This document shows, piece by piece, positions 10,898 to 19,573 of a DNA stretch of 22,600 bases. Below the pieces are notes generated by a model. That model had not been told where the DNA came from and did not search any database. It saw nothing but the letters and a program-made list of their open reading frames with translations. The stretch is from Apostichopus leukothele. Taxonomy: Eukaryota; Echinodermata; Holothuroidea; Aspidochirotida; Stichopodidae. The position numbers and the translations under genes are program-made. Position 1 is the first letter of the stretch. Each line of letters opens with the position of its first letter. The stretch is from positions 4,084,520 through 4,107,119 of the forward strand of contig JAAAKB020000008.1 in assembly GCA_010014835.2 (NCBI GenBank), written 5' to 3'.

Positions 10898-11113
10898 TGC
10901 ATGTCCTTACTTACCTGTTTCCTCACAACATCAGTTTTCGGATCAGCCTCTGAAGAAGATCCTTACTAGGATCAAAATGTCAGGCCCTCTAACTTATATA
11001 TATTTTATATCTATATAGGTCTTTGTAGTTTATTAGCTGAGTGTTAAATAGTTTTTGCTCTCTTTGAAGATAACTTTACAAGGTAAGGACAAGTAGAAAG
11101 TTGGGACTGCAAA

Positions 11114-11197
11114 ACACAGTTAGAGCTAATGCTGCATTTCCTTGCTTACCTGTCTCCTCAGGACATTAGCACTATTGGATGATCTCTCTAACTGTGT
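11114..11197. repeat. Imperfect inverted repeat
   Basis: ACACAGTTAGAG (11114-11125) and CTCTAACTGTGT (11186-11197) are exact reverse complements. GCTAATG and CATTAGC add a second paired block inside. The loop carries TTACCTGTCTCCTCA (11146-11160), the box shared with the neighbouring element and the 8521-9026 array. It is likely a small non-autonomous element or part of one. Confidence 0.7.
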
Positions 11198-11806
11198 CTA
11201 GCATGAAGCTGGTATAACTTTTTTAGCAGACTGCAAACCAATTATAGTACAGCATTGTCCGCCACCAGTCAATATTGCATGACAACAACACCCTTCAAGC
11301 TGCATTCACATCGCTATAAAATTATTGCTTACTATTTTGTGTTCTTCCCGAGCATAGGATAGAACAAAAGATTTAGCAGTAGAATATATGTATGTTAAAC
11401 GTACAGTATGTATGTGAAATAATTATGCAATACAGTGGTTGTTAGCTAAAACTGACAAAAATAGAAAAACGAAAACTTATCCTATATGATTAATCGCTAT
11501 ATCCAAACCTCTTAAGGCACTATAATAAATGCATGCTATTTGTTTGTTTCTTTGTCAAATCAAAACTTTTAAAGACTAGAAATGAGGTCAAATAATCTGT
11601 GCTAGATAGCTCTGATGATGCCATCACAAACTAATTAACATACTGCTCCTTGAGAAACAAAGCTATCCATGAAGGATATTAGGGTATAAAAATGAAAAGC
11701 TCAGTAGTCTTGCATGCAAAAGATTATTAGTTTAGCATTTAAGCATTCCTGTCAGATACAGCTGTGTTTGGAAAGTTGCCAAGTTAAATGTACTCTTTTT
11801 TGTGAA
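11198..11806. other. AT-rich non-coding stretch
   Basis: No gene or repeat family recognised. Confidence 0.55.
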
Positions 11807-11821
11807 GGGGGGGGGGGGGGG
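11807..11821. repeat. G15 homopolymer at the edge of the assembly gap
   Basis: Fifteen G, followed by ACCAACGCG and then the run of N. G-rich sequence also resumes after the gap. Confidence 0.95.
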
Positions 11822-11830
11822 ACCAACGCG

Positions 11831-11930
11831 NNNNNNNNNNNNNNNNNNNNNNNNNNNNNNNNNNNNNNNNNNNNNNNNNNNNNNNNNNNNNNNNNNNNNN
11901 NNNNNNNNNNNNNNNNNNNNNNNNNNNNNN
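11831..11930. other. Assembly gap of exactly 100 N
   Basis: One hundred N, the usual placeholder for a gap of unknown size. It is flanked by G15 on the left and GGGGGG on the right, so the missing sequence is probably G-rich and hard to sequence. The true distance is not known, so coordinates to the right are nominal. Confidence 0.98.
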
Positions 11931-13652
11931 GGGGGGCGACTAGGGGGTCCTCCTACCTGTGGAATCTTTAATCCCTCCTCTCCCCATGGAAAGAAAAAGA
12001 AGTACCCCGGGGGGGGGAGGGAGAGGGGAGGTAACCATCATACAATTAAGTAATTTCACAATATTTTTAATCATGTCCACATATTACTGTAACAGTAGAT
12101 ACATGTACAATACATCAAGAAGATCCGCATGTTCCTGTTGAAGACAAACATCAAGATTTCACAGTTAGGCCAGTGCAGCATATCAAAAAGCAAATTGTTT
12201 GTATGCATTTGCAAACGTACATGTAATTTAAATATAATATAATTTAGTATTTGTAGACTTTAGCAATCATTATGATTTAGTGACCATATTAAAGGCCTAA
12301 TGAATTTGCATCGTTTTGTGCTAGAAGGAATGTTTTGTAGAAAGTCGGTCAGAAATGATACATTTGTTAACTATCTGACTGCCAAATGAGTGAAGTGTGG
12401 GGAAGCGTCCACATGTACGTAGGGGTGTATGAGTTGTAGCATTAATATGCACCCTGTTATTTAAGTAATTGGTGGGTCTCCACCTCCATCGGAAAGTATC
12501 AAAGGAATCTGTTCATTAATGAGAGGGAGGGGAAAAAATCATCCAATTCGTCCTTAGTTCCTGATATTCCGTTCTATTTCCTTGTGTTCAATTGTTACTT
12601 AAAAATTTGTGACTATTCCTGCCCGAGAATGTTTTGATCAACTACGTTCGGTGATTTTGACATGTGCACACACTGTATTGTATAGCTTGAGCGACCTCTC
12701 CGCATTGCCTACCTACTTTGACGATTTCATTGCATCAAAACATGATCTTTTTATCATTAAGCAGCTCATAACTTGACCAGCCCCCAGATTTTGTTCCCTC
12801 GTAAAGGTCATGTGACATAATCGAGTAATATTTTACTGCCATTCCGCAAGGCATAAATCATCTCACTGCCTACGAGATTTGACTGTCTACTTTAAAATGC
12901 TTTGTGATGATATCTGACTATAATTTAAATGGCATTTTAGAAACTCCAGAATGTTGTTAAAAACTTAGCATATTAATTTTTTTATTATTTTTGCATTACA
13001 ATTTTGGGGCCAGTACTGATAACCTTTCATTCATTATGCCAAATGAACCCCAACCCACATTTTTCGTGCTTCAAACATTCTCTGTGGAACAGTGAAAACC
13101 TCTAGCATGGATTGTCACGATAATTCTTCAGAATTTAACTATATTAACTGCCTTTGATATATTCATAACATAAATAATGCCCCTTTGGAGTGAATTTTCC
13201 TTAGGCAAAAAAACGTTTTTGTTTTTAATACGAGAAAAAAAAATGTTATGTCAGGTTGTTTTCTTAAGTAGATGAGTCTTTTTCTTTGATTTTTATGAGG
13301 GATTTTGGAAGAAAAAAGACAGAGCAAGAAATTGTGCATGGCATTCACTTGACAGAGATGTCAAGCTTGAAAAAATAAAATAATTCAGCATAGAAATACA
13401 TAATTTAATATTCAAGCAATCCATCAGTGGTTTAATATTAAACAGAGGGAAACTGCTTTGGCTGAACTTAGTTTACTTAGTTTCATTACAAAATTCTGAA
13501 AATGAGTGTCAGAGTCACAGCAATGATGAAAATGGCTCGTAATTGACGACGATGACAGTTAATCTCTTAATGTTTTTTATTTTTGTTGAGGAATGTTACT
13601 AAAATTATGAAACATAAATATGATAGATTATAGTCTATTTAAATGCCTAGAT
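11931..13652. other. Non-coding stretch
   Basis: A further G-rich tract lies at 12005-12032 (CCCC then G9, followed by GGG and GGGG runs). Apart from that, no gene or recognisable repeat was found. T- and A-rich simple sequence occurs around 12975-12995 and 13205-13245. Confidence 0.5.
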
Positions 13653-13936
13653 CAGGGGTTCCCTAACTGGGGTGCATGAACCCCGGTTCGTGAGACGTTT
13701 CTGAAAGTCAAAACTAGAATACTTTTTGTTGAATTAAAATCTGATATTTATGTACAAAAGTCTTACCTATCGACAAACTCTACAATATTACACTATGAAC
13801 TTGATCTTTTACGAAGCACTGTTATGCATATTGTAGTATAATGATGACTCAGATCGTGTCTCGAAAAGTTAGGGGTTCGTGGTCAACTCTGACATCCACA
13901 TGGGGTTTGTGGGGGGATAAAGTTAGGGAAACCCTT
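13653..13936. mobile_element. hAT-like MITE, about 284 bp
   Basis: The left end, CAGGGGTTCCCTAACT, pairs with the right end, AGTTAGGGAAACCCTT(G), giving ~16-bp terminal inverted repeats with a few differences. The left flank GCCTAGAT (13645-13652) and right flank GCCTAAAT (13937-13944) match at 7 of 8 bases, as an 8-bp target-site duplication should. CAGGGGTTC-type ends and 8-bp duplications are typical of hAT transposons. Subterminal repeats of GGGGTTCGTG and GGGGTTTGTGG type lie inside. No transposase frame is present, so it is non-autonomous. The exact right boundary is uncertain by one base. Confidence 0.8.
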
Positions 13937-13944
13937 GCCTAAAT

Positions 13945-14449
13945 TGTTGTTTATTTCATGTTATACATAATAGATTGCATGTTTTTGGAGATGATACTGG
14001 AAAGAGTCCTGAAATGTTCAGACACTGCTTGAGCGCAAGTGAGCGACTGTTGTCTAACCAATAAAAGCACTGAGTTGGCTGATGTAATTTTGATTAAACA
14101 TTGGATGTGATTTTTCTAATAGGCTGCAAAATATATGTATGCTGTAGTGATGGGAACGGGTACCCGCGAAACTAGGGGAAGGACCGAACAAATTACTGTC
14201 CGGTCCAAGCCGTTACTACACGTCCGGGAATTCTTAACAATCACTAAAATCGTTCTCCAATTTTTAGTTACAATTTTATTCGAATCAATGAAAGGGAGGA
14301 AACAATCATGTGTATTATTCCTTAATTTCATTATTTCATGATATTACCTTCTATCTTGTTGTGTTTGAGTGTTAAATTTGGTGAAAATTTATTACTATAC
14401 CCGTCCAAGACATTCGTTTACTTTTACATGTGCATACTGTACTGAATAC
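13945..14449. other. Non-coding stretch with a GC-richer fragment
   Basis: 14148-14230 is GC-richer. It has a 10-bp palindrome, CGGGTACCCG (14157-14166), and a GGACCG/CGGTCC inverted pair (14181-14186, 14201-14206). GTGATGGGAACGGGTACCCG resembles transposon-end sequence, but I found no matching second end. No gene seen. Confidence 0.45.
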
Positions 14450-14609
14450 TTTTTATCTTTATTGTCAGTGTTTCTTCAGGACTTTTATTGTCAGAGTTTC
14501 TTCAGGACTTTATCTTTATTGTCAGTGTTTCTTCAGGACTTTTAGCTTTATTGTCAGTGTTTATCTTCAGAACTTCTTTATGTCCAGTGTTTCTTAAGTA
14601 CTTTTATCA
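14450..14609. repeat. Tandem repeat, ~26-32-bp unit, five copies
   Basis: Units of TTTATTGTCAGTGTTTCTTC plus AGGACT. ATTGTCAG starts at 14461, 14487, 14518 and 14550, with a decayed fifth copy (ATGTCCAG) at 14580. Unit length varies by presence or absence of a TTTATC or TTTAGC spacer. Confidence 0.9.
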
Positions 14610-15459
14610 TTAGTATTGTCGATATCTTGTCATCTGGTAGAAGCTTGGATAACTTCTCCTTGGTTTATTCTAACCACAGTTAGATTCAATGGTTGGTTAA
14701 AGTGATGCAATCAGTTTATGTAAGACTCCATGATGTTTTGATTGGTGCCTGATCATTTCAGCAATTTGCCTGTTTTGTACAATATCCTGCAGTGACAGAA
14801 AATGTCACACTGGATCACTAAGAAACCATTTCTCATTTTATCAGCACATAACTTTATTTCATACGCACGCCTTATGAATAAATTGTATCTTGATGAAGCT
14901 GTACAAAAAATTGAAATACGCTGCATACTTAATTGTGGCCTTTGATTTTCATAATATATATGCCGACTATAAAGTGCCTTCTACTGTATTTGAATACAAA
15001 GTAAATTCATTACTAAAGTAGACCATCATTGTTTTACCATATATACATGCTCATTGAATTAATCAATAAAATATCTCAATATTTCAAACAATCACTTGAT
15101 GTCCCATCAATCAATCATATTTTCAATGGTGACAGAAATAATATTTGAAGAGAAATTTAAGATCAATGTTTGTTCCTTTTCTGGAATATATTCTTGCTAA
15201 GGAGAAGTGGATTTTTCTATTGATTTAGAGATTCTTTCAATTTTAAGAGGGATTAGATGCAGATATCTAGAAATCTGATTAGAAAAAAAGAAAAAGTTTG
15301 CAAGTCTAAAATAGGGTGAATATATTAAGAAACCTAAGGCCGTGATTGTTTTATTCGAGAATAAAATTGATTAAAACGTCTTACGTTTCAAGTGTTTTAT
15401 GTTGAGAAACTCAACTAGGCAAATGGAATAAAGACTCAAATAACATGTCAACCATAGCA
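14610..15459. other. AT-rich non-coding stretch
   Basis: No gene or repeat family recognised. Confidence 0.55.
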
Positions 15460-16500
15460 AAGAGTCTGTAAAAACTGGATCAGGGAAGCATCCGGCCATT
15501 CAAGATCAGAAACTTGATTATTTGTCTACACAGGTCAGAGTAGGTAATAACTAGATTATAAGCTATGAAATCAAAATCAAAGGCTTCATATTTTTTTGTA
15601 ACCAGAACTCATATGTTCTGCCAATTTACTTGATCAGATATAAAGAACCATGATCAAATTGTTAACTTAAATTCTTAACTAGTCTATACCACACCTCAGA
15701 ATTACATTTTTCAAGTAAATTCACAGGGATAATAATAACTGGATCAGGTATTCAACCAAATCAAAGATGTCTTAACTCTTATCTACCATAACTCAGTTTT
15801 GTAGAACCTGTAAAAACAGGATCAAATATGTACTGTAAGTATGATCAAAGACTTCTTGTTAACCATGAGTTCTGATTTATCGAGTCTGTAATATTCGGAT
15901 CAGGTCTATTCCATCAAGATCAAAATCAAACTCCCAAGATCAAATTTGTATTCATCTCACTCAGATGAGCATGTAGGGACACTGTAGATCAAAACATGCA
16001 CAATTAGGAATCAAGATTTCTAAATTGGATCAGTTTGGTAAAGTCTGTAGAAACTGGATCAAATTTACAGCGATGATCAATGACAATTCTTGTCAACCGT
16101 CAGCTCCGATTCACAGAATCTGTAGTATCCAGATCAGATTTATTCATCCAAGATCCATTTTTTAACTTTGTCTATCGCAGCTAAGCATCACAGAGACTGT
16201 AGGACTAGATCAATTCCACTGTCAGGATTCAAGCCATAACATGTCTGCCAAGCAGATTCACAAAGTCTGTAAAAACCGGATCAGAATCATATACAAGCAA
16301 GATCAAAGGTCTACATGGTAACTTATCTACTTCCGGTCCTGTTCACAGAGTCTGTAAAAACTGGATCAGATACATATACAAGCAAGATTAAAGGTCTACA
16401 TCTTATCTTATCTACTACAGGTCCTGTTCACAGAGTCTGTAAAAACTGGATCAGATACATATACAAGCGCCTCTGAACAATTTCTGTTGATTTTGTCTTC

Positions 16501-16531
<31 letters not shown>

Positions 16532-16930
16532 CAAGCAACATCAAAGGTCTATATCTTAAGTTATCTACTTCCGGTCCTGTTCACAGAATCTTTAGACACT
16601 GGATCAAATTTACAGTTATGATCAAAGAGGTGTTGCCACCCATCAGCTCTGATTCACAGAGTCTGTCATTTCGGGATCAGATCTATAGGATCAAGATCAA
16701 ATACTTAATTCTGAACTTGTCTATCGTAGCTTAGAGTCACAGAGACTGTAGAAAGTAAGTACTATCTAGATCAATTCTACTACGAGGATTCCAGACTTCT
16801 TAGTTTGTGTCTTTTGAGTCTGTAAAAAACTAGTTCAGATATGCAATCATGTTAAAAGACTTCTAATTACCTCATCTATTGTACCACCAAGTTTCACCAG
16901 GTCTGTAGAAACTAGATCAGATAAACCGTG
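15460..16930. repeat. Degenerate satellite array, ~76-bp monomer with higher-order pattern
   Basis: About 20 monomers. Most contain CAGAGTCTGTAAAAACTGGATCAG or a variant, followed by a second GATCAAAG box. The (C)TGGATC anchor occurs near 15475, 15550, 15629, 15739, 15817, 15895, 15983, 16025, 16054, 16129, 16205, 16276, 16361, 16446, 16599, 16672, 16766, 16830 and 16912. Monomer pairs starting at 15817, 16054 and 16599 resemble each other more than their neighbours, implying block duplication. The 16276, 16361 and 16446 monomers (85-86 bp) are nearly identical and so the youngest. Confidence 0.85.
16501..16530. repeat. (TGAT)n microsatellite within the satellite array
   Basis: Seven TGAT units plus TG. 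It forms the end of a ~66-bp insertion that interrupts one satellite monomer. Confidence 0.9.
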
Positions 16931-17200
16931 GAGATTAAATGTGCAACACTGTATGCATGCTGATGAATCAAATTTCCGTGGTCTATTTGTATCTGTTTCT
17001 ATGGATTACCAGCTGGTCAAATTCTGTAATTTCCCTTCATTAACCTTTTCTCGGCTTGAGAGATGTTTTCTATATGTAAATGTGACTTAGAAGCCTCGAA
17101 ACACACTTTCATAGGCGATTCTCATTGGTCTCATAATTAACATGCCTGTGTATGTTCTGATTGCATCTGCAAGGTATTTTGTGTTTGATCATCCTGACCT

Positions 17201-17313
17201 GATGCATTGACATGATGCTTTGACATGCATTGAACCGGATGCATTGACAGAATGCATTGACATAATGCATTGACATGATGCATTGACATAATGCATTAAC
17301 ATAATGCATTAAC
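17201..17313. repeat. 13-bp minisatellite
   Basis: Units of ATGCATTGACATA and close variants (ATGCATTGACATG, ATGCATTAACATA), about six regular copies after a less regular start. Each unit contains the palindrome ATGCAT. The open frame on the - strand over this stretch is a by-product of a repeat without stops and is not a gene. Confidence 0.9.
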
Positions 17314-17376
17314 TTGGAAATTGCATGGTGACAAAATTTTGTAGTTTGCATATAAGCAGGAAATTTCAGTTCAGGT

Positions 17377-17440
17377 AGGGGGTGGCAATCATATTGTTGA
17401 GGAGGGGAGGGGGGACTTGCAAGGTTCTAGGGTAGGGGTT
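17377..17440 (+). repeat. G-rich tract
   Basis: Runs of G5, G4 and G6 within GTAGGGGGTGG and GAGGAGGGGAGGGGGG. Quadruplex formation is possible but less convincing than at 19539. Confidence 0.45.
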
Positions 17441-17939
17441 TAACTTCTAACACCCATGGTTCACTATAGCCTGCATTTACTGACAGGAATCAAGATATAT
17501 TAATTCACAGTGCGTATTCCATGACCTCATATAACCTTATGCATTACCGTTTATCATTTGTGACAAATTTCTCATTGTCGGAGCGATGGTGTAGGAAGGT
17601 TATCACCCCTGTGCCTGTTTAGGTAAGGTTTTGAATGTGTGTCACAGCAGCCCTCTGCTATATTCAAGTTCAAGAATAGTTAATCTGCAAGATCGTGTTA
17701 TTTTCATAGAACATGTTTTCAAAAGCTTTACACTATTAAACAACAAAACTACACAGAACTGATTTTTTTGCAAGAATTTTTCTTCCTCGTTGAGTAAATG
17801 AAGACAAGTTTTTCAACAATGAAAAAAAACCGAACATAAAAGCAAAATCAGGAAGAAGGGGAAACTGAAATAAAGGATATAATTCTGTAGCTCGACTACA
17901 TTAAACATGACTGCAAACAATTTGAGCACTCTTGTCAGT
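17441..17939. other. Non-coding stretch
   Basis: No gene seen. A splice-like junction, CTGTTTAG|GTAAGG, lies at 17622/17623. Confidence 0.5.
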
Positions 17940-18067
17940 TACACTCATAAGATTTAAGAACTAACGAGCTGTATCTCTGTAGCAATTACCGAGACAACAG
18001 CCTCCGAGGTTTCTACCAAATTTGTGAACAAAGTCTAATTTCATCACCATGCACGCTGTCCCTTTAA
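17940..18067 (-). mobile_element. Possible end of a TTAA-flanked MITE
   Basis: Read on the - strand the segment starts TTAAAGGGACAGCGTG, a form like the TTAAAGG start of the element at 22524 and of repeats I recall from echinoderm genomes. The sequence is GC-richer and more CpG-rich than its flanks (GAGCTG, ACCGAGAC, TCCGAGG). No second terminus was found, so the upstream limit is a guess. Confidence 0.35.
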
Positions 18068-18256
18068 CATCTCAAGTGATTTTACTACTAAAGTTGCCAT
18101 GGGAATGAGTGAATGCTGTACAGGAGAGAATGAAGGAGACATGTCACATCAGAGTTTGATCAAAAGGTTTTGCTCTATTCATATTTCATTGTTCCAATTA
18201 ACTATTCTGTCCCATCTGTCTGATTAACCTGTTTTTTTTTGTGTACGGTTTTGTTT

Positions 18257-18282
18257 GCCTCTGACGAAGATTTTGCTAGGAT
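18257..18282 (+). repeat. Fragment related to the arms of the 10731-10996 element
   Basis: GCCTCTGACGAAGATTTTGC followed by TAGGAT matches GCCTCTGAAGAAGATCC..TAGGAT of the inverted-repeat arms at most positions, including the CTGANGA core. The following GAAAC/AGGCC part is not present, so the copy is truncated. Confidence 0.55.
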
Positions 18283-18387
18283 GCAGTTGCATGGCAACCT
18301 CTTTTACTTGAGTACAAAATCATCTTTCAAAATGCTTTCCATAATGTTGCAATTCAATGTGAGCTGTTTTAATTTTGTCGCACTTGT

Positions 18388-18413
18388 CCCCCCCCCCTCT
18401 CTCTCTCTCTCTC
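18388..18413. repeat. C10 plus (TC)8 simple sequence
   Basis: Ten C followed by eight TC units. Confidence 0.95.
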
Positions 18414-19538
18414 AAAGTTTGAATGTTCTCTGCATCTTGTAATGCCTGCAAGATGCTCTGTCAAAAGATTCGATGCAAAATATTGTCACATAATTTTGCC
18501 ATTTACAAACCAGCCATCCAATATGAAATCAATTTCCATCAAAACTGTAGAAATGTCAAGGTTGATGGGCACTCATGTGAATCAAAAAGTGATTTTGAGT
18601 CGTTAATTCATGCAGGAGAAATATTTTGTCAGTCATTTTGGAAATGAAACTGACTGTATCAACAGAAAAACCTTTTAGCCCTCCTGAAAGAAAGTTTGGT
18701 GAAAATGTAAGAAGACAATTTTCAAGGGTGGTAACTTAAAGAAGTTTGCAAGTGAGGAGGAGGGACAGGTACAGTAGTATAATTGAAACTTGTATAATTT
18801 CAATTATCATCAGTGGTTAAAGGATAAAAAAGAAATTGTCATATTTAGAAAAAAATGGTTATGTAGGATTGAATTGACATTCACATGTCAAGGTCTTCTA
18901 CAATAGTATTCATTGTCTGCCTTTGCTGCCATGGTAGAGTATAGGGAGCGAATAATGGTGGGGATGAATGGGGGAGGAAGGGGAGAGGATCTTGGCCCTT
19001 CATTCGGGAATGTCTCCCATTTGGGAAAGTCCCCCATCACAAAGTGTTTGCTGGCTCAGGAAGAGACAGTTTTACCCCCTACTACCTTGCAGGGTCTTTG
19101 GAATAAGGAACCATATTTTTTTTCACAGTTTTACAGAATATTGTTACAATAGTATAATTAAGAACATTAGAAGAAAGAAAACGCTATGCCTGCAAAGATA
19201 ACTGTTTAAAAGTGTAAAGGACCTAACGTAATCTTAGATGGATCACCTGAAAATGAAAACAGAGCAAACTAAATACTGAGTCAGATGGGACCGACTTGTT
19301 TATTGGAAATGGAACGTATGAATAGAATGATCCAGTATGAACGGATGACTTTTATCGGCACAAAGTTTTTTTGATATGTTGGAGATCATTTGAAAAGCAC
19401 TGCTGTCAGTCCAGGTTGAGTTTCTCTACAATTTCTTAGGGCAGATGTGGTTCATCAACTAAAATGACATGATTACCTAAGTCTTACACAAAAATGCATT
19501 TAACTTCAGTTCATCAGATGCAGCACAAAACTCAATCT
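18414..19538. other. Non-coding stretch
   Basis: No gene supported. It includes a 10-bp-arm hairpin (18779-18807) and a 17-bp imperfect tandem duplication at 19001-19034 (CATTCGGGAATGTCTCC then CATTTGGGAAAGTCCCC). Open frames of 74-79 codons here lack ATG starts with context or any family similarity. Confidence 0.5.
18779..18807. repeat. Perfect hairpin, 10-bp arms
   Basis: ATAATTGAAA (18779-18788) and TTTCAATTAT (18798-18807) are separated by a 9-nt loop. It is AT-rich and too short for a microRNA precursor. Confidence 0.85.
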
Positions 19539-19573
19539 GGGGGAGGGGTGGGAGTGGGGTGGGGTGGGGGAGG
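19539..19573 (+). repeat. Strong G-quadruplex candidate
   Basis: Runs of G5, G4, G3, G4, G4 and G5 with loops of 1-3 nt (A, T, AGT, T, T) on the + strand. If transcribed with the TRIM gene, the quadruplex would lie in the pre-mRNA about 650 nt upstream of the exon. Confidence 0.8.

Larger units (their letters stand above)
10731..10996. mobile_element. Inverted-repeat element with ~55-bp arms; Penelope-like or fold-back remnant
   Basis: The left arm (10731-10785) and right arm (10941-10996) are reverse complements over about 55 bp with roughly ten differences. Each arm, read inward to outward, carries GCCTCTGAAGAAGATCC, a short loop, AGGATY, AAAA, then AGGCCCTCTAACTT. The ~155-bp middle holds a 34-bp direct duplication (GTGAGGGTG at 10811 and 10845), a 9-bp hairpin (10875-10897) and an ACCTGTTTCCTCACAAC box also found in the 8521-9026 array. 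The layout CTGANGA, stem, (G)AAAC resembles the hammerhead cores described for Penelope-like retroelements. No protein-coding remnant is present. Alternatives are a MITE or another fold-back transposon. Confidence 0.65.

Noticed and set aside
14148-14230. hAT-like or other transposon end starting GTGATGGGAACGGGTACCCG
   Set aside because: The palindrome and GC shift are suggestive, but no matching second end or target duplication was found, so it is only mentioned in the regional entry.
15460-16930. CRISPR-like appearance of regularly spaced repeats
   Set aside because: The repeats are degenerate, the spacers are themselves repeats of one another, and the context is a eukaryotic intron. It is a satellite array.
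17109-17351. 80-codon - strand frame with repeated MHYVNALCQCI-like peptides
   Set aside because: It is a by-product of the 13-bp minisatellite, which lacks stop codons in that strand.
18779-18807. Hairpin as a microRNA precursor
   Set aside because: The 10-bp AT-rich stem with a 9-nt loop is far too short.
19024-19033. GGAAAGTCCC, a match to the NF-kB/Rel consensus
   Set aside because: Several matches to so loose a motif are expected by chance in this length, and it lies in an imperfect 17-bp duplication that explains it.
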